DNA of 64,000 nt from Sulfuricella sp. (GTDB lineage: Bacteria; Pseudomonadota; Gammaproteobacteria; Burkholderiales; Sulfuricellaceae). Below the pieces are notes generated by a model that saw only the letters and a program-made list of their open reading frames with translations, was not told where the DNA came from and made no database searches. The DNA is taken from contig JAQTNE010000006.1 in the NCBI GenBank assembly GCA_028713975.1, forward strand, positions 98,614-162,613, given 5' to 3'. This document shows positions 28,673 through 38,185 of the stretch, one piece after another (position 1 is the stretch's first letter; every line of letters begins with the position of its first letter). The position numbers and the translations under genes are program-made.

Positions 28673-29812
28673 GTGGCTGAAGACAGCGATTTAGAAAAAA
28701 CAGAACCAGCGTCATCACGACGAATAGAACAGGCTCGCGAAAAAGGGCAGGTTGCCCGTTCCCGCGAGCTTGCGACGTTCACCGTGCTGATGGCCGCGGG
28801 TGTTGGTCTGATGGTGATGGGCCCGCAACTGATGGACAGCCTGATCGGACTGATGCGCGCCGGACTGGTGCTGGGTCGGGCGGATGCGTTCGACCCCCTG
28901 TTGATGCTGGCCCGCTTGCACCAGCAGTCATTGAGCATGCTGATCGTTTTCCTACCTTTTATCCTGTTGATGGTCGTAGCCGCGCTCTTCGCGCCGTTAG
29001 CGCTGAGCGGCTGGCTGTTCAGCTTTCAGGCGCTGCAGCCTGATTTCGGCCGTATTAACCCGATCAAAGGGATAGGTCGCCTCTTTTCTGTAAATAGCCT
29101 GGTCGAACTGGCCAAGGCCCTGGCAAAATCAGCGGTGATCGGCGGCGTCGCCTATTGGGTGATCATGCATCACAAGGAAGCAATGTTTTCTTTGGTGAGC
29201 GAACCGCTCAACCAGAGTATCGCCCATTTGGGTAACCTGCTTGGTACCGCCTTTCTTTCCATCACCGGCTCGATGATCCTGATCGTGGCGGTTGATGTCC
29301 CTTTCCAACTGTGGCAGCACGCCAGCAAACTGAAGATGACGAAAGAGGAAGTGCGCCAGGAATACAAGGAAATGGAAGGCTCGCCCGAGGTCAAGGCGCA
29401 GATCCGCCGGATGCAGCGCGAGATGGCCCGTCGCCGCATGATGGCTGAAGTACCCAAGGCTGATGTAATTGTGACCAACCCGACTCATTATGCGGTGGCA
29501 TTGCGCTATCAGGACAGGTCCATGGGGGCGCCGATCGTTATTGCCAAGGGGTCGGCACTTTTGGCGGCACGCATCAGAGAGCTGGGCGAGGAACATCATG
29601 TTCCGATTTTGGAAGCGCCACCCTTGGCTCGCGCACTTTACAGCCATGCCGAATTGGGCGAGGAAATCCCGTCGGCATTGTATACGGCGGTGGCCGAGGT
29701 ACTCGCCTATGTCTATCAACTGCGCAGCTATGAAGCGGGCCAAGGCACGGCGCCGCTGCCGCCGAAGAATCTGCCGGTGCCGCCTGACCTTGACCCGGGT
29801 GAGGTTGCATGA
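28673..29812 (+). CDS. flhB: FlhB, flagellar export switch protein
   Basis: Membrane component of the flagellar export apparatus that switches substrate from hook to filament. 379 residues. N-terminal EDSDLEKTEPASSRRIEQAREKGQVARSREL is typical, followed by four transmembrane helices. The self-cleaving NPTH motif is intact (VIVTNPTHYAVALRY, about residue 270). It starts with GTG behind AGGGGGA. First gene of the second flagellar cluster. Confidence 0.97.
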   Translation: MAEDSDLEKTEPASSRRIEQAREKGQVARSRELATFTVLMAAGVGLMVMGPQLMDSLIGLMRAGLVLGRADAFDPLLMLARLHQQSLSMLIVFLPFILLMVVAALFAPLALSGWLFSFQALQPDFGRINPIKGIGRLFSVNSLVELAKALAKSAVIGGVAYWVIMHHKEAMFSLVSEPLNQSIAHLGNLLGTAFLSITGSMILIVAVDVPFQLWQHASKLKMTKEEVRQEYKEMEGSPEVKAQIRRMQREMARRRMMAEVPKADVIVTNPTHYAVALRYQDRSMGAPIVIAKGSALLAARIRELGEEHHVPILEAPPLARALYSHAELGEEIPSALYTAVAEVLAYVYQLRSYEAGQGTAPLPPKNLPVPPDLDPGEVA

Positions 29813-31890
29813 ACGCCATGCTTGAAGGGGTAAGATTGCCGGGCGGCCTGAGCCTGACCAAGCTGGCCGGGCCGGTTCTGATCATCATGATTCTGGGCAT
29901 GATGATCCTGCCGCTGCCGCCGATCCTGCTCGACTTGCTGTTCACCTTTAATATCGCGCTGGCAATGATTGTGCTGCTGGTCAGCCTGTACACCACCAAG
30001 CCGCTCGAGTTCGCGGTATTTCCCACTGTGCTGCTGGTGACCACGTTGTTACGTCTGTCGCTTAACGTGGCATCGGCCCGGATTGTTCTACTCGAGGGGC
30101 ATACCGGAGCCGACGCGGCAGGCAAGGTGATCGAAGCGTTCGGTCATTTTCTGGTTGGCGGCAACTACGCTGTTGGCATCATTCTGTTCATCATTCTGGT
30201 GATTATCAATTTCGTGGTAATTACCAAGGGCGCCGGACGGATCGCCGAAGTCAGCGCGCGCTTTACCTTGGACGCGATGCCCGGCAAGCAGATGGCAATC
30301 GACGCCGACCTCAATGCCGGCCTGATCGGCGAAGATGAAGCCAGGACACGCCGCGCCACCATTTCCCAGGAAGCGGATTTCTTCGGTTCGATGGACGGTG
30401 CCAGCAAGTTCGTGCGCGGTGATGCCGTCGCCGGTATTTTGATCATGCTGATCATGATTATCGGCGGATTGGCGGTGGGCGTGTTGCAGCACAACCTGGA
30501 CTTCGCCACGGCTGCCAATAATTACACCTTGCTGACCATCGGTGATGGCCTGGTGGCGCAGATTCCGGCACTCGTGATTTCAACTGCGGCGGGTATTGTG
30601 GTCAGCCGTGTGTCCACCGACGAAGATTTGAGTCAGCAATTGCTCGGCCAGTTGTTCAGCCAGCCGCTGGTGCTTTACATCACTTCCGGGATTCTGGGTG
30701 TTATTGGCCTGATCCCGAATATGCCGCATTTCTCTTTCCTGACCTTGGCCACCATGCTTGCCGGGGCCGCATATTATGTTGAGCAGCGGGCGCAACAGCC
30801 CAAGGAGCTGGAGGTCGAGGCCCCCGTCCAAGCGCCGACCGAAGCCGCCGAGGTAAGTTGGGATGATGTGATGCCGGTGGATATTCTGGGGCTGGAGGTT
30901 GGTTATCGCCTTATTTCACTGGTTGACAGAAACCAGGATGGCGAGTTGTTGCGGCGCATCCGTGGCATCCGCAAGAAATTCGCCCACGAAACCGGGTTTG
31001 TGGCGTCGTCAGTGCATATCCGCGACAACCTCGAGCTCAAGCCCAACGGTTATCGTATTGCCTTGAAGGGTGTCGAGATGGGGCATGGTGAGGCTTATAC
31101 CGGCATGTATCTGGCGATTAACCCTGGTCGGGTGCTGGGCGCCTTGGCGGGCACGGCCACCCGCGATCCTGCCTTCGGTTTGCCTGCCGTCTGGATCGAA
31201 GCGGGTCTGCGCGAACAGGCGCAATCCCTGGGCTATACCGTAGTGGACGCCAGCACGGTAATCGCCACTCATCTGTCCAACATCATCCAGTCCCATAGCG
31301 CAGAATTACTGGGGCGCGAAGAGGTGCAGCAGTTGCTGGATCATCTGGCGAAGGAATCGCCCAAGCTGGTCGAGGATCTGGTGCCGAAGCAGATGTCGCT
31401 TTCCACCTTGCATCGGGTGCTTCAGAGCCTGTTGGAAGAAGGCGTGCATATTCGCGATATGCGCACCATTATTGAAATCCTTGCCGAGCATGGCGCACGT
31501 ACCCAAAATATTGACGAACTGGCGTCCCTGGTTCGAGTCGGGCTGGGGCGTGCTATTATCCAGCAAATTTATCCGGGCACGAACGAGCTGCAAGTCATTT
31601 CACTGGATCCCGGCTTGGAAGGCCTGCTGATGCAGGCGGCGCAAACGTCGGGCGGCGAAGGTGCCGGACTGGAACCCGGCTTGGCAGAAAATCTGCTGAC
31701 GCAGGCACAGTCCGTGGCGCAGAGCCAGGAGCAACTTGGCCTGCCTGCCGTGCTTCTGGTGCCTGCACCGTTGCGCGGCCTGATGTCGCGCTTTTTGCGG
31801 CGTGCGGTGCCTCAGCTCAAGGTGATTTCCCATGCCGAGGTGCCGGATTCAAAAACCATTAAAGTGACCGCCGTATTGGGGGGTAGATGA
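29809..31890 (+). CDS. flhA: FlhA, flagellar export gate protein
   Basis: Proton-driven export gate subunit. 693 residues: N-terminal membrane half with eight helices and the conserved FHIPEP-type loop ([30 protein letters not shown] region), then the large cytoplasmic nonamer domain ([14 protein letters not shown]). ATGA overlaps join it to flhB and to flhF. Confidence 0.98.
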   Translation: [693 protein letters not shown]

Positions 31891-33191
31891 ACGTCCGGAA
31901 ATTTTATGCCAGCACTACACGCGAGGCTTTGCGCCAGGTCAGGGATGCGCTGGGCGCCGACGCCATTATCCTGGCCAACCGCCAGGTAGCGGACGGTATC
32001 GAGATCATGGCGGTAGCGGATATGGATGTAGCTTCCCTTGCCGGTGCAGCTGAGAGACCATCGCCGGCCAAGCCGCGTCCGGCACCTGCCGAATTTTCTT
32101 CCTACTCCGGATCGTCGTCTGCCGCTACCTCCCCTCCTGTTTCGCGCGCACAAATTGCCGAGGTGCAGGAGAAAAGTAAATCTGTTCCAGTGGAGAATGA
32201 AGTATCGCTGGAACCGATAACACAGGATATTGTCCGTGAAATAAAATTTCTGCGCGGCATGCTGGAAGGCCAGCTATCCGGCTTCGCCTGGAGCGACCTG
32301 CAGCGGAAAGAGCCGTCCAAGATCGAAGCTATGCGCCACCTGCTGAGCGTAGGGCTAAGCCCTTTGCTTTCCCGCCAGATGCTGGAAAAAATGCCGTCCG
32401 GCTACAACCTGGAAAAGAGCTTGCGCTGGCTGAGGGCGGCCCTGATGCATAATCTCCATGTGGCGAAGGAAAACGATGACATCGTTGATCGCGGTGGTGT
32501 TTATGCGCTGGTTGGCCCGACCGGAGTCGGCAAGACCACCACTGTGGCCAAGCTGGCGGCGCGCTGCGCTCTGAAGCATGGTCCGTCCAGCATGGCCCTG
32601 ATCACTACGGACACCTACCGGATCGGCGCCCATGAGCAGCTGCGTATTTATGGCAGGATACTTGGCGTACCGGTTTACGTGATCAAGGACGAGGCCGATT
32701 TGCAGCTTACCTTGTCCGATCTGCAGAGCAAGCACCTGATCCTGATTGATACGGTCGGCATGAGCCAGCGCGATCGCCGTCTTTCTGAACAGGTGGCGCT
32801 GCTGTCTGGCGGTGGATGCACCATCAAACGCCTGCTCCTGCTTTCCGCTAATGGACAGGGCAGCACGCTCGACGATGTTGTCCGCTCCTACCAGACGGAT
32901 GACATGGATGGCTGCATCCTGACCAAGATAGACGAGGCGATCAGCATCGGCCCGGTGCTGGATGTGGTGATTCGCCACAAATTAAAGCTCCATTATGTTG
33001 CCAATGGCCAGCGCGTGCCGGAGGATCTGCATCTTCCCAATCCGGTTTATCTGGTGGACAGGGTTTTGAAATCTGCGCTGGAAGCTTCGCCCTTCATTCT
33101 GCAGGAAACCGAATACCCGTTGGCGATGGCTGCGGTGGAGTCAGCCGGTTTCGCGGGAACCAAACGCGACGCGGGCGCTCTCCGTGGCTGA
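31887..33191 (+). CDS. flhF: FlhF, SRP-like GTPase for polar flagellum placement
   Basis: Determines number and polar site of flagella together with FlhG. 434 residues. N-terminal B domain (MNVRKFYASTTREALRQVRDALGADAIILANR), a variable Pro/Ser-rich linker, then the NG GTPase with GPTGVGKTTTVAKLA, the LITTDTYRIGAHEQL motif and LILIDTVGMSQRD. It indicates a polarly flagellated cell. Confidence 0.97.
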   Translation: MNVRKFYASTTREALRQVRDALGADAIILANRQVADGIEIMAVADMDVASLAGAAERPSPAKPRPAPAEFSSYSGSSSAATSPPVSRAQIAEVQEKSKSVPVENEVSLEPITQDIVREIKFLRGMLEGQLSGFAWSDLQRKEPSKIEAMRHLLSVGLSPLLSRQMLEKMPSGYNLEKSLRWLRAALMHNLHVAKENDDIVDRGGVYALVGPTGVGKTTTVAKLAARCALKHGPSSMALITTDTYRIGAHEQLRIYGRILGVPVYVIKDEADLQLTLSDLQSKHLILIDTVGMSQRDRRLSEQVALLSGGGCTIKRLLLLSANGQGSTLDDVVRSYQTDDMDGCILTKIDEAISIGPVLDVVIRHKLKLHYVANGQRVPEDLHLPNPVYLVDRVLKSALEASPFILQETEYPLAMAAVESAGFAGTKRDAGALRG

Positions 33192-34068
33192 TGTCATGCA
33201 GGATCAGGCTGAAGGCCTGCGCCGCCTGCTGGCGCGTGATTCAGTGAGGGTGGTGACGCTGACCAGCGGTAGAACCAGTGCGGGCAAATCCAATATTGTG
33301 GTCAACCTGGCTACGGCACTGGCCAAGCGCGGTCGGCAGGTGCTGGTACTGGATGAACAGCAGGGTGCAGGCGGCACGGAAACCTTGCTCGGCCTTACGG
33401 CGCACTATGACCTGATGCATGTGATCCGGCGCGAAAAGACACTGGAAGAGGTGATTGTGCAAGGCCCGGAAGGCGTCGGTATCGTTTCCGCCGGCAAGGG
33501 GCTACAGGTACTTGGGGAATTGGGGCAGGAAGATCAGGACTGGCTGGTGCAGTCGTTCCGTCAAATATCAAAAACCGTGGATGTGGTGTTGGTAGATGCC
33601 GTTGCCGGGGTCGCCAGCAATGTTTTGCCGTTGTCTTTGGCTTCCCAGGAAATCGTGATCGTGGTGTCGGAACACCCGTCTTCGATCACCGATGGTTACG
33701 CCTTGATCAAGGTGCTCAACCAGCGCTTCGCTATCCATCGTTTTCATATTCTGGCGAGCAAGGTAAAGAGCGGAGCCGAAGCGCGAGCATTATACGATAA
33801 CATGGCCAAGGTGGCCGTGCGCTTCCTTGACGTATCCCTCGACTTCATGGGCTACGTGCCGTTTGACGATAAATTGAAGCAAGCTGGCCGGATCGGTCGC
33901 CCGGTGGTGGATGCATTTCCTGCGGCGGCATCAGCCAAGGCGCTCAGAAATCTGGCGGAAACTGTGGAACAATGGCCGCAACCGTCGGGCGAGGATGGAC
34001 GTCTGGAAGCGTTCATGCAGCGCCTGATTCAGACCAGCCGTATTGCGGTGGAAGAGTCTCGCTTATAG
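33184..34068 (+). CDS. flhG: FlhG/FleN, MinD-like ATPase controlling flagellar number
   Basis: Antagonist of FlhF that limits flagellar number. 294 residues from GTG 33184 (an ATG at 33196 is an alternative). The deviant Walker A reads TSGRTSAGKSNIVVNLATALA, with Walker-type VVLVDAVAGV and a C-terminal amphipathic region. It overlaps flhF by 8 nt and precedes fliA by 9 nt. Confidence 0.93.
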   Translation: MADVMQDQAEGLRRLLARDSVRVVTLTSGRTSAGKSNIVVNLATALAKRGRQVLVLDEQQGAGGTETLLGLTAHYDLMHVIRREKTLEEVIVQGPEGVGIVSAGKGLQVLGELGQEDQDWLVQSFRQISKTVDVVLVDAVAGVASNVLPLSLASQEIVIVVSEHPSSITDGYALIKVLNQRFAIHRFHILASKVKSGAEARALYDNMAKVAVRFLDVSLDFMGYVPFDDKLKQAGRIGRPVVDAFPAAASAKALRNLAETVEQWPQPSGEDGRLEAFMQRLIQTSRIAVEESRL

Positions 34069-34077
34069 AATCGTGTC

Positions 34078-34788
34078 ATGTACTCCAAAACCGGATTAGA
34101 GAAAAATCAGCAAGTTGCCCAATATGCCCCGCTGGTCAAACGCATTGCCTACCATCTGATGGCGCGGCTGCCTGCCAGCGTGCAGGTTGACGACCTGATC
34201 CAGGTTGGCATGATCGGCCTGCTTGATGCCATGACTAATTACAACGATGAGCAGGGTGCGCAGTTCGAGACTTATGCGGTGCAGCGCATCCGCGGTGCGA
34301 TGCTGGACGAATTGCGCCAAAGCGACTGGTTGCCGCGCTCGGCGCGAAAGACCTTGCGCCAGATCGAAGCCGCCATGAATGCCTTGGAGCAGCGCGTGTG
34401 CCGCGCCCCAACCGAACGTGAAGTGGCTGACGAGCTGCGGGTGAGTCTGGAGGATTACCAGCAGATGCTGCTGGATGCGCGCGGTTGTCAGTTGCTGCAC
34501 TATGAGGACTTTCAGAACGGTGAGGATGGCGATTTTTTCGAGCGCCACTGTGCTGACGATTCCGCTGAGCCGTTTGCCAGGCTGCAGGATGAGCGGTTCA
34601 GGGCGAAACTGATTGAGGCGATCAGTGTATTGCCCGAGCGCGAAAAGTTGATGATGGCGATGTATTATGAGGAAGAAATGAATCTGCGCGAAATCGGTGA
34701 GGTTCTGGGCGTCAGCGAATCGCGCGTGTGCCAAGTGCACAGCCAGGCCATGGCGCGTTTGCGCAGCAAGATGAAGGAGTGGATTTGA
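34078..34788 (+). CDS. fliA: FliA, flagellar sigma factor (sigma-28)
   Basis: RNA polymerase sigma factor for late flagellar genes. 236 residues. Region 2 (YAPLVKRIAYHLMARLPASVQVDDLIQVGMIGLLDA), region 3 and region 4 (LNLREIGEVLGVSESRVCQVHSQAM-like) are complete. Its anti-sigma FlgM is encoded about 2.2 kb downstream on the other strand. It overlaps the next gene by 4 nt. Confidence 0.97.
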   Translation: MYSKTGLEKNQQVAQYAPLVKRIAYHLMARLPASVQVDDLIQVGMIGLLDAMTNYNDEQGAQFETYAVQRIRGAMLDELRQSDWLPRSARKTLRQIEAAMNALEQRVCRAPTEREVADELRVSLEDYQQMLLDARGCQLLHYEDFQNGEDGDFFERHCADDSAEPFARLQDERFRAKLIEAISVLPEREKLMMAMYYEEEMNLREIGEVLGVSESRVCQVHSQAMARLRSKMKEWI

Positions 34789-35564
34789 AAGGGAAAAGTA
34801 CGAAGCAGGCGAAGCGCACCAGCTTCGATTTTGTCAGTCTGGTCGGTATAGCGCTGGCCTTTACTGCGATCCTCGGCGGCCAGGTTCTGGAAGGGGGGCA
34901 TGTCGGCTCTTTACTTCAGATCACGGCATTTATCATCGTGTTTGGCGGTACGATCGGTGCCATCATGCTGCAGTGTCCTCCCAGAACATTTTTCCATGGG
35001 CTGAAACTGGCAAAATGGGTTTTCTTTCCTCCCAGTCTTGATCAGGATGCACTGATTAAACAGGTGGTTGCATGGAACGGCGTGGCACGCAAGGGCGGAC
35101 TGCTGGCGCTGGAGCCGCAACTGGAAGAGCAGAAAGATCCTTTTACTCACAAGGGCCTGCAAATGTTGGTGGACGGCGCAGAGCCGGAGAAAATCCGTGA
35201 GGCGCTCGATGTCGAAATCGCAACCTATGAGAAGCATCATCTGGATGCATCGAAGGTCTGGATGGGAGCGGGCGGCTACGCTCCCACCGTCGGCATTATT
35301 GGCGCGGTGCTTGGCCTGATCCATGTGATGGAGAACCTGAGCGATCCATCCAAACTGGGGGCCGGTATCGCCGTGGCATTTGTCGCAACCGTTTATGGCG
35401 TGGGATCGGCTAACCTTTTTTTCCTGCCGATAGCCAATAAACTCAAGGCTATTATCGAACAGGAAGTGGTGATGCGCGAGATGTTGATCGAGGGGCTGGT
35501 GTCTATCGCCAATGGCGAGAACCCCCGTGCGATCGAAACGAAATTGCAAGGTTATATCATTTAG
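34785..35564 (+). CDS. motC: Flagellar stator protein, MotA family (MotC type)
   Basis: Proton-channel stator subunit. About 259 residues. The track's start (34728) lies inside fliA. A TTG at 34785 follows an AAGGAG site with 5-nt spacing and gives MKGKSTKQAKRTSFDF, the sensible N-terminus. There are four transmembrane segments, with the conserved MGAGGYAPTVGIIGAVLGLIHVM and GIAVAFVATVYGVGSANLFFLPIANKLK in the second pair. The fliA-motC-motD order is like that of Pseudomonas, but without cheY/cheZ between. Confidence 0.94.
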   Translation: MKGKSTKQAKRTSFDFVSLVGIALAFTAILGGQVLEGGHVGSLLQITAFIIVFGGTIGAIMLQCPPRTFFHGLKLAKWVFFPPSLDQDALIKQVVAWNGVARKGGLLALEPQLEEQKDPFTHKGLQMLVDGAEPEKIREALDVEIATYEKHHLDASKVWMGAGGYAPTVGIIGAVLGLIHVMENLSDPSKLGAGIAVAFVATVYGVGSANLFFLPIANKLKAIIEQEVVMREMLIEGLVSIANGENPRAIETKLQGYII

Positions 35565-35585
35565 GTTGTCTGGGCGGGATGACGA

Positions 35586-36458
35586 ATGGCGCGCAAGCAC
35601 AAACACGAAGAACACGAAAATCTGGAGCGCTGGCTAGTCTCTTACGCAGATTTCATTACCTTGCTCTTCGCCTTTTTTGTTGTAATGTATTCAATTTCCC
35701 AAGTGAATACGGCGAAATACAAGGTGTTGAGCAGTTCTCTGGTTAGCGCTTTCAAGAATTCGCCATCCGTTAATGCGCAAGTTGCGCCGACGATGCGGGT
35801 CGATGCAACGTCCAAGTCTGCGGGCCAGACGAAGACTGCGCCAGCGACCGCTGCGCAGGTTATTGAACTGAAACAAATCATGGAGATGCGCCGGAGGCAG
35901 CAGCAAGCGGAAAAACTGAAGGCAGTCGCCAAATCCATGCTCAAGGCAATGGCCGCCTTGATAAAGGAAGGGCTGGTCAGTGTAACCCATAGCGAACGTG
36001 GCGTCGCAATCGAGATCAATGCCAGCGCATTATTTGCCTCTGGTCAGGCGGTTCTCGAGCCAGGGGCGGTTAAAACGCTGTATGCGGTGGGGCAGGAACT
36101 GGCCCGGATACCGAACATGATCCAGGTAGAAGGGTTTACCGACAATACGCCGATCAACACCCCTGTTTTTCCGTCCAACTGGGAACTGTCGACTGCCCGC
36201 GCCAGTAGTGTGGTACGGCTTCTTGCCGAAAACGGGGCGGCGCCGGAGCGTTTTGTTGCCGTGGGCTACGGGGAATTTCGCCCGAGCGATACCAACAGTA
36301 CACCGGAAGGACGCTCGCGAAACCGGCATGTCACGATCACGATTTTAGCGGAGCAGGAGGCGGATACCAATGCGCCGGCCGCCGGCCAAACACCCAAGAC
36401 CGCAACGGAAACACCCAAGGCTGCGACAGCAGAGACTCCTGCCATCAAGAAGCCTTGA
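35586..36458 (+). CDS. motD: Flagellar stator protein, MotB family (MotD type)
   Basis: Peptidoglycan-anchored stator subunit. 290 residues. Basic N-terminus, one transmembrane helix with the proton-binding aspartate (WLVSYADFITLLFAFFVVMYSIS), a linker, and a C-terminal OmpA-like domain (IQVEGFTDNTPINTPVFPSNWELSTARASSVVRLL). An Ala/Thr/Pro-rich tail follows the domain. Its stop codon lies inside a small terminator hairpin. Confidence 0.96.
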   Translation: MARKHKHEEHENLERWLVSYADFITLLFAFFVVMYSISQVNTAKYKVLSSSLVSAFKNSPSVNAQVAPTMRVDATSKSAGQTKTAPATAAQVIELKQIMEMRRRQQQAEKLKAVAKSMLKAMAALIKEGLVSVTHSERGVAIEINASALFASGQAVLEPGAVKTLYAVGQELARIPNMIQVEGFTDNTPINTPVFPSNWELSTARASSVVRLLAENGAAPERFVAVGYGEFRPSDTNSTPEGRSRNRHVTITILAEQEADTNAPAAGQTPKTATETPKAATAETPAIKKP

Positions 36459-36468
36459 GGGCTTTTTA
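36450..36468 (+). terminator. Probable terminator overlapping the motD stop
   Basis: 5-bp stem AAGCC/GGCTT with the TGA stop in the loop, followed by TTTA. The stem is short, but its place at the end of the flhB-motD operon and before the convergent flgN makes termination likely. Confidence 0.5.
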
Positions 36469-36500
36469 GCAGCTAAGTTTCGTGAAAGGTGGGGGACGTT

Positions 36501-36989
36501 CTAGACCTTGCCGAGCGGGCGTCCCATGTCTGGCGCATGGGTTTGCCCATCTGGACCGTACAGCGCGCTCTTGTTGGCCGCTGCCTGAAGGACGGTTAGT
36601 GCCTGCTGGTTATTTTTGAGTTTTGTTTCGATCATGACGCCATTGATCTGATTGAGCTGCTGGGCAGTTTCCGCGCACTCCAGCAGTTTCCGCCAGATTT
36701 CGGCGATTTGTGGGTTGTCGTGCTGGCGTAGCCATTTTCCCATACCCCCCTGTTCCGGAGCGCAGCCTTGTGTGCTGAGGAAGCGGTTACGGGACATGGC
36801 GTATTGCGACAGCAGGACTGCTTTTTCGGATTTTAGCTGAGCCAGTTCGACCAGAAAATCAACATTGCCCTGAATCAGAGCTTCCTGCTCAGTTTGCAAC
36901 ACCTGAATGAAATCCAGAAATACACGTAATTCAGCATCAAGGCTCTTGGCGAAGTCGTCTGGAGAGGTGATCGCCGGCTTGATTGTCAA
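36501..36989 (-). CDS. flgN: FlgN, export chaperone for hook-associated proteins
   Basis: Cytoplasmic chaperone for FlgK and FlgL. 162 residues, helical, with the FlgN-type core FLDFIQVLQTEQEALIQGNVDFLVELAQLKSEK. It lies 2 nt after flgM on the same strand; the family is weakly conserved, so position supports the call. Confidence 0.87.
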   Translation of the reverse strand: MTIKPAITSPDDFAKSLDAELRVFLDFIQVLQTEQEALIQGNVDFLVELAQLKSEKAVLLSQYAMSRNRFLSTQGCAPEQGGMGKWLRQHDNPQIAEIWRKLLECAETAQQLNQINGVMIETKLKNNQQALTVLQAAANKSALYGPDGQTHAPDMGRPLGKV

Positions 36990-36991
36990 CG

Positions 36992-37306
36992 TCAGCCTTT
37001 CTGATTTTTAACCAGGTCTTTAACCGAGGCAAGCAGGCTATCTGCAATGGCTTCCGGGTTGATTTTGAATCGACCTTCACTGATTGCCAGCTTGATCGAC
37101 TCAACGCGTGCGCTGTCTATTACCGGCGTGTTTTCCATGGCCTGGAGCTGCGATGAAAGCGAAGTGATCTGAACCTTGTCCTGTGCCACCGGTTGTTTTG
37201 CTGGCGACGCAACAGTGGCCGTGCCGGCTCCTGGCTTCGAACCGCGCGTTGCAGTTTCTTTTACGCCCGTATTGGTCGGCGATTTTACTGAGGTATCGAT
37301 CTTCAA
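36992..37306 (-). CDS. flgM: FlgM, anti-sigma-28 factor
   Basis: Binds and inhibits FliA until it is exported. 104 residues. Disordered N-terminus (MKIDTSVKSPTNTGVKETA) and the conserved sigma-binding C-terminus (DSARVESIKLAISEGRFKINPEAIADSLLASV). No flgA is present next to it in this window. Its upstream 146 nt probably holds the promoter; I could not identify a clear FliA box. Confidence 0.95.
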   Translation of the reverse strand: MKIDTSVKSPTNTGVKETATRGSKPGAGTATVASPAKQPVAQDKVQITSLSSQLQAMENTPVIDSARVESIKLAISEGRFKINPEAIADSLLASVKDLVKNQKG

Positions 37307-37452
37307 GGTAAATTCCTTTGGGTTACGGATCGTTTCTCGATGGTGTTATTGCTGACGCATCGGTGATCCATTGGCAATTATCCGGTTTATGGTAAGGATA
37401 ACGGCACGAACCGATGGAACTTTAGTGGAGAATATATGTTTTATCAAGATAA

Positions 37453-37914
37453 TTAGTTTGATGCTGCAATCCAGCGTTGGGCGGCGGTTTCGTCACTTTC
37501 GCGCGCATCAACCCAGTGTGCGCCTTCCGCAGTTTGTTCTTTTTTCCAGAAGGGCGCACGGGTTTTCAGGTAGTCCATGATGAATTCGCAGGCGGCGAAG
37601 GCTTCATGGCGGTGAGCGCTGCTTGTTACAACCAGCACGATCTGGTCGGTGGGCCTGAGCGGGCCAATGCGGTGGATCACCAGCGCATTGATGAGGTTCC
37701 AGCGCCGTTTTGCTTCTTCCACAATTTCGATCAATGCCTTTTCGGTCATGCCAGGATAGTGCTCCAGAACCATTTCCGTCACTGCCGTATCCTTATTCAG
37801 GTCGCGTACCAGGCCGACGAAGCTGGCGATCGCGCCGATCCCGGTGTTGCCCTGGCGCAGCTTCAGAATTTCCGCGCCAATATCGAAATCTTCGGTTTGC
37901 ACATGTACCGTCAT
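37453..37914 (-). CDS. moaE: MoaE, molybdopterin synthase large subunit
   Basis: Inserts sulfur into precursor Z together with MoaD. 153 residues. Motifs include GIGAIASFVGLVRD, LEHYPGMTEKAL and the catalytic-lysine region APFWKKEQTAEG. It follows moaD by 1 nt in the minus-strand cofactor operon. Confidence 0.97.
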   Translation of the reverse strand: MTVHVQTEDFDIGAEILKLRQGNTGIGAIASFVGLVRDLNKDTAVTEMVLEHYPGMTEKALIEIVEEAKRRWNLINALVIHRIGPLRPTDQIVLVVTSSAHRHEAFAACEFIMDYLKTRAPFWKKEQTAEGAHWVDARESDETAAQRWIAASN

Positions 37915-37915
37915 G

Positions 37916-38170
37916 CTAGCCTCCTGTTACAGGGGGAAAGAAAGCGACTTCATCTTTGTCCCGCACGGGGGTATCCAAATCGGCCATATCCTGATTGACG
38001 GCTGCGCGTACCGGTTTGCCGGGAGCAAGCTCTTCCTGCCAGATGCTGCCGCGCTGCCGCAGCCATTCGGTCAGTGAGCCGACATCGGTGACGTCGGCAG
38101 GGAGTTCCGCCTGTTCCGAAGCCAGGCCAAAAGATTCGCGCAGGCGGGCAAAATAGAGCAGGGTAATCAT
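37916..38170 (-). CDS. moaD: MoaD, molybdopterin synthase sulfur carrier
   Basis: Ubiquitin-fold carrier whose C-terminal Gly-Gly is thiocarboxylated. 84 residues. It begins MITLLYFARLRESFGLA and ends FFPPVTGG, both family hallmarks. Confidence 0.97.
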   Translation of the reverse strand: MITLLYFARLRESFGLASEQAELPADVTDVGSLTEWLRQRGSIWQEELAPGKPVRAAVNQDMADLDTPVRDKDEVAFFPPVTGG

Positions 38171-38185
38171 GCTGGTTTCTCTCTT

